From positions 4,216,001 through 4,280,000 of the forward strand of contig NZ_CP018082.1 in the NCBI RefSeq assembly GCF_001886715.1: 64,000 nucleotides of DNA, read 5' to 3'. The position numbers and the translations under genes are program-made. Position 1 is the first letter of the stretch, and every line of letters begins with the position of its first letter. Shown in pieces: positions 29,541 through 39,074 of this stretch. The notes under the pieces were generated by a model. It ran no database searches. It saw nothing but the letters and a program-made list of their open reading frames with translations, and was not told where the DNA came from. This stretch comes from Nocardia mangyaensis. GTDB taxonomy: Bacteria; Actinomycetota; Actinomycetes; Mycobacteriales; Mycobacteriaceae.

Positions 29541-31112
29541 ATGGCAGGCACAGCATCGACGGATCAGGCGGGGCTGTGGCAGAACCCGCTGCGCGACGAA
29601 CGTGACAAGCGGGTCCCCTTCATCGCGGGCCCGTGCAGCCTGGTGATCTTCGGTGTCACCGGAGATCTGTCCCGCAAGAAGCTGATGCCTGCCATCTACG
29701 ACCTGGCGAACCAGGGGCTGTTGCCCCCTGGTTTCGCCCTGGTCGGTTTCGCCCGGCGCGACTACGCCGACGAGGATTTCGCCGCGGTCGTGCTCGACGC
29801 GGTGAAACAGCATGCCCGCACGTCCTTCCGCCAGGAGGTCTGGGACCATTTGGCGGAGGGCCTGCGGTTCGTCCAGGGCAGTTTCGACGACGACGCGGCG
29901 TTCGAAACGCTCGCGCGCACCCTGGCCGACCTCGACGCCGAACGCGGCACCGGCGGTAACCACGCCTTCTACCTGTCGATTCCGCCGAACATGTTCCCGG
30001 TGGTGCTCGACCAGCTCTCCGAACACCACCTCGCCAAGCCGACCGCGGCGAGGGCCGACGGGTACGTGCCGTGGCGGCGCGTGGTGATCGAGAAGCCCTT
30101 CGGGCACGATCTGGCCAGCGCCAAGGAGCTCAACGCCCTGGTCAACCGGGTGTTCCCGGAGGAGACCGTCTTCCGCATCGACCACTATCTCGGCAAGGAG
30201 ACGGTGCAGAACATCCTGGCGCTGCGCTTCGCCAACGAGCTGTTCGAGCCGATCTGGAACGCCAACTACGTCGACAGCGTGCAGATCACCATGGCCGAGG
30301 ACATCGGCTTGGGCGGACGCGCGGGGTACTACGACGGAATCGGCGCCGCGCGTGACGTCATCCAGAACCACCTGCTGCAACTGCTCGCGCTCACCGCGAT
30401 GGAGGAGCCGACCTCCTTCGAGCCCGTGCAGCTGACCACCGAGAAGATCAAGGTCCTCTCGGCCACCAAACTCGTTGCGCCACTGGATGAAACGACCGCG
30501 CGCGGCCAGTACACCGAGGGGTGGCAGGGCAGTGAGCAGGTGGTCGGCCTGCACCAGGAGGAAGGTTTCGATCCGCAATCGCGCACCGAGACCTACGCCG
30601 CGATCACCGTGCACGTGGAGAACCGCCGCTGGGCCGGTGTCCCGTTCTACCTGCGCACCGGAAAGCGCTTGGGCCGCAGGGTGACCGAGATCGCGGTGGT
30701 GTTCAAACGCGCGCCGCACCTGCCCTTCGACCAGACCATGACCGAGGAACTCGGCCAGAACGCCCTGGTCATCCGGGTGCAGCCGGACGAGGGCATCACC
30801 TTGCGCTTCGGCTCCAAGGTGCCCGGCTCGGGGATGGAGGTGCGCGATGTGAACATGGACTTCAGCTACGGCGAGGCGTTCACCGAGTCCTCCCCTGAGG
30901 CCTACGAGCGGCTCATCCTGGACGTGCTGCTCGGCGTACCCTCGCTGTTCCCGGTGAACGCGGAGGTCGAATTGTCCTGGCGCATCCTCGATCCCGTGGT
31001 CGAGCACTGGGCCGCGCAGGGCAAACCCGAACCCTACGAGGCGGGCACCTGGGGCCCGGTCTCGGCCGAGGAGATGCTCGCGCGCAGCGGGCGGGAATGG
31101 CGGCGCCCGTGA
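29541..31112 (+). CDS. zwf: glucose-6-phosphate 1-dehydrogenase
   Basis: A 523-aa oxidoreductase making 6-phosphogluconolactone and NADPH, the entry step of the oxidative pentose phosphate pathway. The NADP-binding motif is IFGVTGDLSRKKL (about residues 35-47). The substrate/catalytic motif is RIDHYLGKETVQN (about residues 213-225), with EKPFGHD just before it. The ATG at 29541 follows tal by four bases. Its last codons overlap the opcA start (GTGA). Needs OpcA for full activity in relatives. Confidence 0.98.
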   Translation: MAGTASTDQAGLWQNPLRDERDKRVPFIAGPCSLVIFGVTGDLSRKKLMPAIYDLANQGLLPPGFALVGFARRDYADEDFAAVVLDAVKQHARTSFRQEVWDHLAEGLRFVQGSFDDDAAFETLARTLADLDAERGTGGNHAFYLSIPPNMFPVVLDQLSEHHLAKPTAARADGYVPWRRVVIEKPFGHDLASAKELNALVNRVFPEETVFRIDHYLGKETVQNILALRFANELFEPIWNANYVDSVQITMAEDIGLGGRAGYYDGIGAARDVIQNHLLQLLALTAMEEPTSFEPVQLTTEKIKVLSATKLVAPLDETTARGQYTEGWQGSEQVVGLHQEEGFDPQSRTETYAAITVHVENRRWAGVPFYLRTGKRLGRRVTEIAVVFKRAPHLPFDQTMTEELGQNALVIRVQPDEGITLRFGSKVPGSGMEVRDVNMDFSYGEAFTESSPEAYERLILDVLLGVPSLFPVNAEVELSWRILDPVVEHWAAQGKPEPYEAGTWGPVSAEEMLARSGREWRRP

Positions 31113-32017
31113 TCGTCGACATGCCCGACACCGACACCGTCGAGGTCGGCAAGCGGATGGTGCAGTTGCGCGAGACCAACGGCGTGATCACCCAGGGCCG
31201 GGTGCTCACCCTGGTGGTGTGCACGCTGGATTCCTCCGAGGCCGAGGACGCGATCGACGCCGCCAACGACGCCAGCCGCGAGCACCCCTGCCGGGTGATC
31301 GTGCTGGCCCGCGGCGATCGCGACGCCGAGACCCGCCTCGACGCCCAGATCCGCGTGGGTGGCGATGCAGGGGCCGCCGAGGTGATCGTGCTGCGCCTGC
31401 AGGGCCCGCTGGTGAACCACGAGTCCAGCGTCGTCACGCCGTTCCTGTTGCCCGACACCCCCGTGGTGGCGTGGTGGCCGCGCGGCGCACCGGATTTCCC
31501 CTCGCTGGATTCGGTGGGCAAGCTGGCCAAGCGCCGGATCACCGATGCCACCTTCGCGCCCGATCCGCAGGCCGCCATCAAGAAGCGCCGCTATTCCTAT
31601 GCCGCCGGCGACACCGACCTGGCGTGGAGCCGGATCACCTACTGGCGCGCGCTGCTGGCCGCGGCGCTCGACGAGCCGCCGTTCGAACCGGTCCAGTCGG
31701 TGACCGTGTCGGGGCTGGCCAGCGAGCCCGCGCTCGATACCCTGGCCGGGTGGCTCGCCGCTCGGCTGCACTGCCCGGTCGTCCGCAAGACGGGCGAGCT
31801 GCGGGTGGAGATCCACCGTGCCACCGATTCGATCGCGATCGCACGACCGCAACTGGGAAGAACCGCAACACTGACCCGCACCGGTGACCCCGACCAGCGC
31901 ATCGCGTTGGCGCGCCGGGAAACTCGCGACTGCCTCGCCGAGGAACTGCGCCGGCTCGACGCCGACGAGATCTACGCCGAGGCACTCGCCGGAATCGAGA
32001 AGGTGACCTATGAGTGA
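31109..32017 (+). CDS. opcA: glucose-6-phosphate dehydrogenase assembly protein OpcA
   Basis: A 302-aa actinobacterial/cyanobacterial OpcA that supports assembly or redox activation of the G6PDH encoded just upstream. The start MIVDMPDTDTVEVGKRM at GTG 31109 (overlapping the zwf stop) matches family N-termini; an ATG at 31097 would add four residues. Conserved blocks include CTLDSSEAEDAI, VTPFLLPDTPVVAWWP and YSYAAGDTDLAWSRITYWRALLAAALD. It overlaps the next gene by 8 nt. Confidence 0.96.
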   Translation: MIVDMPDTDTVEVGKRMVQLRETNGVITQGRVLTLVVCTLDSSEAEDAIDAANDASREHPCRVIVLARGDRDAETRLDAQIRVGGDAGAAEVIVLRLQGPLVNHESSVVTPFLLPDTPVVAWWPRGAPDFPSLDSVGKLAKRRITDATFAPDPQAAIKKRRYSYAAGDTDLAWSRITYWRALLAAALDEPPFEPVQSVTVSGLASEPALDTLAGWLAARLHCPVVRKTGELRVEIHRATDSIAIARPQLGRTATLTRTGDPDQRIALARRETRDCLAEELRRLDADEIYAEALAGIEKVTYE

Positions 32018-32795
32018 CCACATCGACGTGCACGACGACCTGGGCGCCGAGTTCCCCGCGAACACGATCGAGGTCCACGACGACACCGACACCCTCGCCG
32101 ACGCCGCCGCCGAACGGTTCGTCTCGGTGATCGTCGCCGCGCAGGCCGAGCGCGGCACCGCCTCGGTGTCGCTGACCGGCGGCAGCGATGGCATCCGGCT
32201 GCTCGAGCGCGTCCGGCGCGACCCGGGCGCCATCGACTGGTCGCGGCTCTACGTCTACTGGGGTGACGAACGTTTCGTCCCCGACGGTGATCCCGACCGC
32301 AATGAACTGCAGGCCAGGCAGGCGCTGCTCGATCACGTCCCGCTCGACCCGGCGCACGTGTTCCCGATCGCGCCCTCGGACGGCACCTACGGCTCCCCCG
32401 AGGAAGCCGCCGCCGCCTATGCGCAGACCATCCACACCGAACTCGACGCGCGCGGTGAATTCGACCTGACGGTCCTCGGCATGGGCCCCGAAGGCCACGT
32501 CAACTCCCTGTTCCCACACTCCCCCGCCATCCGGGAAACCGTGGACTACGTTGTGGCCGTCCACGATTGCCCCAAGCCACCACCGACCCGGGTCAGCCTC
32601 ACCATGCCCGCGGTCCACCGCTCCCGCCACGTCATGCTCGTGGTCAGCGGCGTCGCCAAGGCCGCCGCCGTAGCCGCCGCCGTCAACGGCGCCGCCCCCG
32701 ACGACGTCCCCTCCGCCGGCGCGGTAGGCATCGAATCCACCACCTGGGTCATCGATGAGGCCGCCGCCACCGACCTCCTCCTCGACGAGGATTAG
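32010..32795 (+). CDS. pgl: 6-phosphogluconolactonase
   Basis: A 261-aa DevB/SOL-type lactonase hydrolysing 6-phosphogluconolactone to 6-phosphogluconate. Seen are SLTGGSDGIRLLERV near residue 55, YWGDERFVPDGDPDRNE (about residues 85-101), the catalytic-site region GMGPEGHVNSLFPHSPA (about residues 158-174), and RVSLTMPAVHRSRHVM. The ATG lies inside the opcA end, indicating coupling. Completes the oxidative branch in this operon; the following gene starts about 70-100 bp later with its own promoter-like TATCGT box. Confidence 0.97.
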   Translation: MSDHIDVHDDLGAEFPANTIEVHDDTDTLADAAAERFVSVIVAAQAERGTASVSLTGGSDGIRLLERVRRDPGAIDWSRLYVYWGDERFVPDGDPDRNELQARQALLDHVPLDPAHVFPIAPSDGTYGSPEEAAAAYAQTIHTELDARGEFDLTVLGMGPEGHVNSLFPHSPAIRETVDYVVAVHDCPKPPPTRVSLTMPAVHRSRHVMLVVSGVAKAAAVAAAVNGAAPDDVPSAGAVGIESTTWVIDEAAATDLLLDED

Positions 32796-32895
32796 CCGCC
32801 CCACAGCCACCGTGGCTCCCGTCTCCCTGGTTCGCCTGTCGCTGGGCTCCGCTATCGTCGGTGCCGTGCGACAGCGGGAAGGGACGTCCAGCAGC

Positions 32896-33621
32896 ATGAT
32901 CCAGACCGAGGCAGTGACCATTCCGGAACACGTGCACGGCTACCCGGAGGTGGCGTTCGGCGGCTATGTGGCCGGAATGCTGGCTCGCCGCTCCGGCGCC
33001 GAGACCGTCCGGGTCGATTTCCGCCGAGCGGTTCCGGTCGGCACCCCGGTCGCTCTGCCCGTCGAGGAACCCGGGCACGCGAGCCTGATCGGCGCGGACG
33101 ACACCCTGCTGGTGCAAGCCGCACCGGCCACTCTGCGCATCACCGCACCGTCCACCCCGTCCTGGGCTGTGGCGAACATGGCCACCGAGTCCGCGCTGGC
33201 GAGCCCGAAACGCCAGGTCACCGACTGCTTCGGCTGCGGTGTGGACTGCGAGCCCGGCCACGGCCTCCGGCTGTTCTCCTGGGCGGTGCCCGACCACCGG
33301 ATCATGGCCGCCGCGTGGACCCCGGATCCACGCCTCGCCGACGACACCGGCGAGCTGCCACCGGAGATCGTCTGGTCAGCCCTGGACTGCCCCGGTGGTC
33401 TCGCCGCCATGGTTTTCGACGGCCTGGCGCCCGGCGCGGTCACCGCGGCCCTCACCACCACCCGCTACCGACCCACCCCCGCCGACGCGGACTACATCGT
33501 CCACGCCTGGCCGATCCACCACAACGGCCGCAAACACACAGTGGGCGTGGCCCTTTCCACCCGAAACGGCGATCTCTGTGCCCTCGCCGAGGCCCTCTGG
33601 ATAGCACCCCGGCAGAGCTGA
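32896..33621 (+). CDS. hotdog-fold thioesterase-like protein
   Basis: A 241-aa protein with two hotdog-like halves. The N-half has HVHGYPEVAFGGYVAGMLA (about residues 11-29), resembling the HGG entry of acyl-CoA thioesterases. The C-half begins with a cysteine motif (TDCFGCGVDCEPGHGLRL) followed by EIVWSALDCPGGLAAM, as in PaaI-like enzymes. It probably hydrolyses an acyl-thioester; substrate unknown. ATG 32896 was used; a TATCGT box 7 nt before GTG 32866 suggests a leaderless form ten residues longer. Confidence 0.65.
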   Translation: MIQTEAVTIPEHVHGYPEVAFGGYVAGMLARRSGAETVRVDFRRAVPVGTPVALPVEEPGHASLIGADDTLLVQAAPATLRITAPSTPSWAVANMATESALASPKRQVTDCFGCGVDCEPGHGLRLFSWAVPDHRIMAAAWTPDPRLADDTGELPPEIVWSALDCPGGLAAMVFDGLAPGAVTAALTTTRYRPTPADADYIVHAWPIHHNGRKHTVGVALSTRNGDLCALAEALWIAPRQS

Positions 33622-33699
33622 GGGCGGCTTCTCTCGCCGTGACCTCCCCGTGCGCCCGCCCCTGCCGCTGGGGGTCTCCCCTCGGCACCGACCACCGCA

Positions 33700-34407
33700 T
33701 CACGGAGTGGAGTGCCAGAGCGTAACTCGTTCGCTGTTCCAGGTGAGTTGCCTGGCCAACTCCATCAGCACGAAGTTCTCCAACACAGCTCCGGCTGCCC
33801 CACCGGGATCTGCCAGGCGGCTCGCACCCTGCCCCAGCAGATGGCCGAGAACTCCGGTGTCGACGAATGCGAGCTTGGGAGTGCCGGCAGCGCGGTACGC
33901 GGGTCCACCGAAGAATGCCGCGCGCCGACGGCCGCTGCGTGGCACCGCATCCGGGAACCCGCCGACGACTGCCCGGTCGATGTAGTCGCGGCGTTTCAGC
34001 GTGGAGTCACGTCCGAGGCGCGGACCGAGCTCGAACACGTTCGGCCGGACCTGCCACGCACGCTTGGCCGGCTGTTGATGCCGGAAGTGCGTGCCCCACT
34101 GTCCGGCCAGCTCGACCAGGCGCCACGTGGCGTCGTAGGCGTCGTCGACGGCCGCGGGCAGCGGATGTTCCGGGGCGAGCCGGTAGTCGACCGAGGCGAC
34201 CACCGCCGGGCACTGTGCCGCCAGGTGGCTCAGCAGCCAGTCGTCCTGCTCGGGCGTACCGGTGAGGCAACCGCCGCCGTGGAAGGCGACGATCAGCGGC
34301 AGCGGCGCGTCGGCTCGATCCGGTTGACACACCCGCGCGTCGATCCGGCGACCTGGCAGTTCGAGGATGTGTGCGGCAGCCCGGCTACCCTCCTGCCGTT
34401 CTCGATG
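33700..34407 (-). pseudogene. chimeric remnant: alpha/beta hydrolase fused to DUF4143 ATPase end
   Basis: One open frame joins pieces of two unrelated genes. The upstream part (about 34095-34407) is the start of an HSL/lipase-type hydrolase: LPGRRIDARV, then the oxyanion motif AFHGGGCLTG and VDYRLAPEHPLPAAVDDAY, but no nucleophile GxSxG. It has no ATG; GTG 34332 is the only candidate start. The downstream part (about 33700-34010) is the tail of a DUF4143 AAA ATPase: RRDYIDRAVVGGFPDAV, a deletion, then PKLAFVDTGVLGHLLG and ENFVLMELARQL, stopping soon after. Both halves are truncated, so this is a decayed locus. Confidence 0.75.
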
Positions 34408-34520
34408 TCATGAGCGGGGGTTGAATCGGCAGAGGCTCGCCGACCGGTGGCACTAGCATCGGGGGCGGTGCATGCCGACGGATCGGACGTCGACTCGACT
34501 GCGGGCGAGGAGTGGGTGCG

Positions 34521-36842
34521 ATGGGTGAGAGGGCGAGGGGTTCCCTCGATCTGGACGCGGCTTTTCGGGCCGCGCTGGCAGGGCTCGCCGCGCCGTCCGG
34601 GGCCGTCGATGCGATCGAACCCGCGATCGGGCTGGAGTTGTTCGAATCCCAGGTCACCAGTAGGCATCTCGATCTGGCGGCCCGGCGGTTGGGGGCGGCG
34701 CGGCAGGGGTTCTACAGCATCGGGTCGTCGGGGCACGAGGGCAATGCCGCGGTGGCGGCCGCGACGCGGGTCGACGATCCGGCGTTGCTGCATTATCGGT
34801 CGGGGGCGTTCTTCGTACAGCGGTGCAGGCAGATTCCCGGACTCGATCCGATCCGTGACGTGTTGCTCGGGGTGGTCGCCGCGGCGGCCGATCCCATTTC
34901 CGGGGGCAGGCACAAGGTCTTCGGGAGCGCGCGGGCCTCGATCATCCCGCAGACCTCGACCATCGCCTCGCATCTGCCGCGTGCGGTCGGCTTGGCCTTC
35001 GCACTGGATCGTGCTGCTCGCCAAGGGGTTTCGTGTCCATGGCCCGCAGATGCGGTGGTGGTGTGCAGTTTCGGCGACGCCTCGGCCAATCACTCCACCG
35101 CCACCGGCGCGATCAACGCCGCCCTGCATGCCGCCCATCAGGGCGTGCCGATGCCGATCGTGTTCGTCTGCGAGGACAACGGACTCGGCATCAGCGTGCC
35201 CACCCCGCCGGACTGGATCGAACGTGCCTACGGCCCGCGTCCTGGACTCACCTATCTCGCCGCGGACGGCTGCGACCTGCCCGCTGCCCTGGGCGCCGCC
35301 GACGACGCGGTCCAGCTGGCCCGTTCCTGGCGGGTGCCGGTCTTTCTGCACCTGCGCACGGTCCGCCTCGGCGGACACGCGGGCTCCGATGTCGAGGCGG
35401 CCTATCGCGGGCCGGCCGAGACCGCGGCCGATCTCGCCCGGGATCCGCTGGTCGGCACGGCCCGCTGTCTGATCGCGGCGGGCGCCGCCGACGCTGCCGA
35501 ACTGCTTGCCCGCTATGAGCGGGTCGGTGCGCAGGTACGCGAGGCCAGCGACAAGGTGGTGCGTGAGGCGCGGTTGGACTCCGCGGCGGCGGTCGTCGCT
35601 CCCCTCGCCCCAGCACACCCCGACGCCGTCCGCGCCGATGTCGTTCGTGCCGATGTGGTTCGCGTCGAGCCGTCGGCTGTCGAAAGCCGTCGATCGCCCG
35701 GCATGCCCGCGCGATCGGGGCACGAAGCTCGCGTCGAGGCGCACCGTTTCAGCGCGCCACCTTCGGCGAGTGCGGCCGAGCCGAATGCCTGGTCCGCGGC
35801 TTCGCCCCCCTCCGCGCCCGCATCCGGGAACTTGCTACGTCCGATGACACTCGCGCAGGCGATCAACCACACCCTGGGCGAGCTTCTGGCCCGCGATCAC
35901 GATGTACTGGTGTTCGGGGAGGACGTCGGGCGCAAGGGCGGGGTGTACGGGGTCACCAAGGGGCTCAGGAAGCGATTCGGCACGCGACGGGTGTTCGACA
36001 CGCTGCTCGACGAGCAGTCCGTCCTCGGGACCGCGCTCGGCACGGCACTGGCCGGATTCGTGCCGATTCCGGAGATCCAGTATCTGGCCTATGTGCACAA
36101 TGCCGCCGATCAGATCCGCGGCGAGGCGGCGACGTTGTCGTTCTTCTCGAACGGGCAGTACCGCAATCCGATGGTGGTGCGGATCGCCGGACTCGCGTAT
36201 CAGAAGGGTTTTGGCGGGCACTTCCACAACGACGATTCCCTTGCGGCCCTGCGGGATATCCCAGGCGTCGTGGTGGCCGTGCCCGCCCGTGCCGACGACG
36301 CGGCCGCATTGCTGCGGACCTGCGTGTCCGCGGCCAGGGTCGATGGGCGCGTGTGCGTGTTCGTCGAGCCGATCGCGCTGTACCACACCAGGGATCTGCA
36401 TCCGGGCGACGAATCCTGGCTCGCCGCCCCTACCGATGCGCATGCGCCGATCGGCAGCGCCCGCGTATACGGCGACGGCGCCGACCTCACCATCGTCACC
36501 TTCGGCAACGGCGTCCCCATGAGCCTGCGCGCCGCCGATCACCTTGCCGCCCAAGGTGTTCACGCAAGAGTGCTCGACCTGCGCTGGCTCGATCCGCTGC
36601 CGGTCGCCGATCTGCTCACCCATGCCGAGGCCACCGGCCGGGTCCTCATCGCCGATGAGACCCGCCGCAGCGGTGGCGTTTCCGAGTCGGTCTACGCAGC
36701 GCTGATCGACAAGGGCTATCGGGGCGCGCTGGCCCGCGTCACCAGCGCGGACAGTTTCGTCCCGCTCGGCCCCGCAGCCGACACCATCCTGCTCGGCGAG
36801 GCCGATATCGAAGCCGCCGCGACAGCACTGATCACCGGCTGA
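34521..36842 (+). CDS. fused E1 alpha/beta thiamine-dependent 2-oxoacid dehydrogenase
   Basis: A 773-aa single-chain E1 of branched-chain 2-oxoacid dehydrogenase type. The alpha half (residues about 45-340) has the TPP motif FGDASANHSTATGAIN...VCEDNGLGIS. The beta half (about 435-770) has VFGEDVGRKGGVYGVTKGL, RVFDTLLDEQSVLGTALG and RVLDLRWLDPLP. A low-complexity linker of about 80 residues joins them and contains the repeat RADVVRADVVR. ATG 34521 has GAGGAG eight bases upstream; GTG 34512 is an alternative. No E2 or E3 gene is adjacent. Substrate is not predictable. Confidence 0.85.
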   Translation: MGERARGSLDLDAAFRAALAGLAAPSGAVDAIEPAIGLELFESQVTSRHLDLAARRLGAARQGFYSIGSSGHEGNAAVAAATRVDDPALLHYRSGAFFVQRCRQIPGLDPIRDVLLGVVAAAADPISGGRHKVFGSARASIIPQTSTIASHLPRAVGLAFALDRAARQGVSCPWPADAVVVCSFGDASANHSTATGAINAALHAAHQGVPMPIVFVCEDNGLGISVPTPPDWIERAYGPRPGLTYLAADGCDLPAALGAADDAVQLARSWRVPVFLHLRTVRLGGHAGSDVEAAYRGPAETAADLARDPLVGTARCLIAAGAADAAELLARYERVGAQVREASDKVVREARLDSAAAVVAPLAPAHPDAVRADVVRADVVRVEPSAVESRRSPGMPARSGHEARVEAHRFSAPPSASAAEPNAWSAASPPSAPASGNLLRPMTLAQAINHTLGELLARDHDVLVFGEDVGRKGGVYGVTKGLRKRFGTRRVFDTLLDEQSVLGTALGTALAGFVPIPEIQYLAYVHNAADQIRGEAATLSFFSNGQYRNPMVVRIAGLAYQKGFGGHFHNDDSLAALRDIPGVVVAVPARADDAAALLRTCVSAARVDGRVCVFVEPIALYHTRDLHPGDESWLAAPTDAHAPIGSARVYGDGADLTIVTFGNGVPMSLRAADHLAAQGVHARVLDLRWLDPLPVADLLTHAEATGRVLIADETRRSGGVSESVYAALIDKGYRGALARVTSADSFVPLGPAADTILLGEADIEAAATALITG

Positions 36843-37062
36843 GCTCCGAGGGCGGGGCGGCCAGAAACCGGGTTTCGTGGCGTCCAGCTCACCTGAGAAG
36901 TGAGGATGCGCGGGGTGGTCCGGCCCGAAACGCGGCGGATACGGTCCGGCTGCCTGGCAGCCGGGCTCATCTGGTGGGTGTTGGTCAGCCCATCAGTTCG
37001 CCGCCGATGCTGGAGGACATGGGCCGATCGCGCCTGGTGTCGAGGTAGGTGCGCTCGGGAGG

Positions 37063-37296
37063 TCAGCCGAACTTGATCTCCAGGCCGATGCCGAGGATGG
37101 CGATCACCCAGACGATGCCGACGAAGATGGTGAGCCGGGTGAGGTTCTTCTCGACCACGGTCGAGCCGGACAGGCTCGACTGGACGCCGCCACCGAACAG
37201 GCTGGACAAGCCTCCACCCTTGGCGCGATGCAACAGCACCAGCAGCACCAGCAGCAAGCTGGTGACGACGAGGAGGATATCGAGGAACAGCGACAT
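37063..37296 (-). CDS. secG: preprotein translocase subunit SecG
   Basis: A 77-aa SecYEG subunit with two membrane helices (LFLDILLVVTSLLLVLLVLL and TIFVGIVWVIAILGIGL) separated by the conserved loop HRAKGGGLSSLFGGGVQSS. The ATG at 37296 has AGGA about nine bases upstream; an ATG three codons earlier is possible. In mycobacteria secG follows the gap-pgk-tpi operon; here several genes intervene. Confidence 0.95.
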   Translation of the reverse strand: MSLFLDILLVVTSLLLVLLVLLHRAKGGGLSSLFGGGVQSSLSGSTVVEKNLTRLTIFVGIVWVIAILGIGLEIKFG

Positions 37297-37330
37297 GGCG
37301 TTCATCCTAGGTGGTGGACGGACTGCCGGT

Positions 37331-38926
37331 CTAACCAGGCTCGACCGCGACCAGGTGGGCCACGGTCTGCGGCCCCGCGGCGAAGTCGGCGACGGTCTGC
37401 TCGATCTCCTGGTCGCGCGCGGTGAGCCGGACCTGATGCTGGTGCATGTGCTCGGCCCAGGACCGCACCACGAACGCCTCGACGAACCGGTCGATGGTGC
37501 CGACATCGCGGTAGAGCCGCCATTCCATCGCCCCGGTCCGCTGCCGTGAGCGCCCGACCAGTGCCATCGCGGTGGTGAACTCCGCCACGCGTTCGGGTGG
37601 CACGTCGTAGCCGCGCATCACCAGCACCGGTCCGTCCTCGGGCTCGGGTTCGACGACGAGCTGCGGTTCCGGCCAGAACGCCGCCGGGGAGAGGTCGATG
37701 TCCTCGACGTTGTGCCTGATCGGCCACCACAGCGTGCTGACCGCGCAGCAGGCCAGCAGCGCGGCGGCGATCAGCAGCGCCGTCACCGCGCCGTAGGCGC
37801 CGGCGACCAGACCCCACAGCAGCGAGCCGATGGCCTGCCCGCCCATGAAGACCAGCATGTACACCGACAGCCCGCGGGCCCGCACCCAGGCTGGCAGCAG
37901 CAGCTGCATGGTCGAGTTCAGTGTCGACATGGCCAGCAGCCAGGCCAGGCCCGCGCCGACGAGCAGCACCACCACCACCGGCACACTCGGCACCAGTGCC
38001 GTGGCCACCGCGCCGAGGCCGAACAGGGTCGCGGCCAGCGCGAGCCGCTGGGTCGGGGTGAACAGCACGCGCAACCGCGACAACCCCAGGGCGCCACAGA
38101 CGGCGCCGAGCCCCAGCGCGCCCAGCAGCAGGCCGTAGCCGTCGGAGGACAGCCCGAGCCGGGAGTGCGCGATCACCGGCAGCAGCGACCACACCGCGCT
38201 GGCCGGGGCGATGAACAGGATCGCCCGGAACAGCACCCGCCGGATCGCGGGCGCGGCGCGAATGAAGCGGGTACCGGCTTGCAGGGCGGCGAGCGGCCGT
38301 TCGCTGGGCAGCGTGCGTTCCTTGGTGGGCCACTTCGAGACCAGCAGCACCGCGACGATCCCGATGAACGAGAGCGTGTTGAACCCGAACACCACGGTCG
38401 GTCCGGCCACCGAGACGATCACGCCCGCGATCGCGGGTCCGACCGCCCGCCCGATATTGATGCTCATGCTGCCCAGCGCCGCCGCCGAGGTGATCTGGTC
38501 GCGCGGCACCAGTTCCGGCTGGATCGCCTGCCAGGCGGGGGCGGTGAGCGCCTGCCCGCAGCCGAGCAGGAACAGCAGCGCCAGCAGCACCGCCGGAGTG
38601 GTGTGGCCGGTCGCGGTGAACACGGTCAGCGTCAGCGCGGCCAGCGCCATCCCCGCCTGCGCGCCGATCAGCAGGCGGCGCCGGTCGACGAGGTCGGCCA
38701 GGACCCCCGACGGAATCGACAGCAACATCACCGGCAGGGCGAGCGCGGTCTGGACGAAGGCCACCAACGCGGCCGCGTTGGGTTCCTCGACCAGGATCCA
38801 CTGGGCGCCGACGGTCTGCATCCACGTGCCCAGGTTCGACACCAGCTGGGCGATCCAGAGCGCCCGGTACACCGGAGAACGCAAGGGTGCCCAGGTCGAC
38901 ATCCGCTCGGCGGGCACGCTGCTCAC
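37331..38926 (-). CDS. MFS transporter with C-terminal ABM-like domain
   Basis: A 531-aa permease of the MFS_3 (enterobactin/macrolide exporter-like) type. Twelve membrane segments run over residues about 20-405; FGGGD-like motif A appears as SGVLADLVDRRRLLIG. About 120 extra residues at the C-terminus look like an antibiotic-biosynthesis-monooxygenase-type ferredoxin fold (VLVMRGYDVPPERVAEFTTAM...MEWRLYRDVG...FVEAFVVRSWAEHMHQH). The GTG at 38926 is chosen because a TATGCT box ends six bases upstream, suggesting a leaderless transcript; ATG 38902 is an alternative. Cargo unknown. Confidence 0.85.
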   Translation of the reverse strand: MSSVPAERMSTWAPLRSPVYRALWIAQLVSNLGTWMQTVGAQWILVEEPNAAALVAFVQTALALPVMLLSIPSGVLADLVDRRRLLIGAQAGMALAALTLTVFTATGHTTPAVLLALLFLLGCGQALTAPAWQAIQPELVPRDQITSAAALGSMSINIGRAVGPAIAGVIVSVAGPTVVFGFNTLSFIGIVAVLLVSKWPTKERTLPSERPLAALQAGTRFIRAAPAIRRVLFRAILFIAPASAVWSLLPVIAHSRLGLSSDGYGLLLGALGLGAVCGALGLSRLRVLFTPTQRLALAATLFGLGAVATALVPSVPVVVVLLVGAGLAWLLAMSTLNSTMQLLLPAWVRARGLSVYMLVFMGGQAIGSLLWGLVAGAYGAVTALLIAAALLACCAVSTLWWPIRHNVEDIDLSPAAFWPEPQLVVEPEPEDGPVLVMRGYDVPPERVAEFTTAMALVGRSRQRTGAMEWRLYRDVGTIDRFVEAFVVRSWAEHMHQHQVRLTARDQEIEQTVADFAAGPQTVAHLVAVEPG

Positions 38927-38932
38927 CCGCCG

Positions 38933-38938
38933 AGCATA
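38933..38938 (-). promoter_or_regulatory. TATGCT -10 box for leaderless MFS gene
   Basis: On the minus strand TATGCT is followed by six bases and then the GTG start of the MFS gene, with no ribosome binding site. Confidence 0.45.
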
Positions 38939-39074
38939 TCCCTGGCGACCGCCCCCGCTCGCCACGCGAGCGCGATGTCCGATCGGCTGTTAACGCCGGC
39001 GGGCGCGCGAACGATCTTGCCCAGTTGCTCCATTCACTCGGGGGGAGCACACGTTTCATCGGAGGGAACCGCAC

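Noticed and set aside
35630..35670. Tandem DNA repeat as a mobile or regulatory repeat
   Set aside because: It lies in frame within the E1 fusion linker (RADVVRADVVR) and is better explained as coding low complexity.
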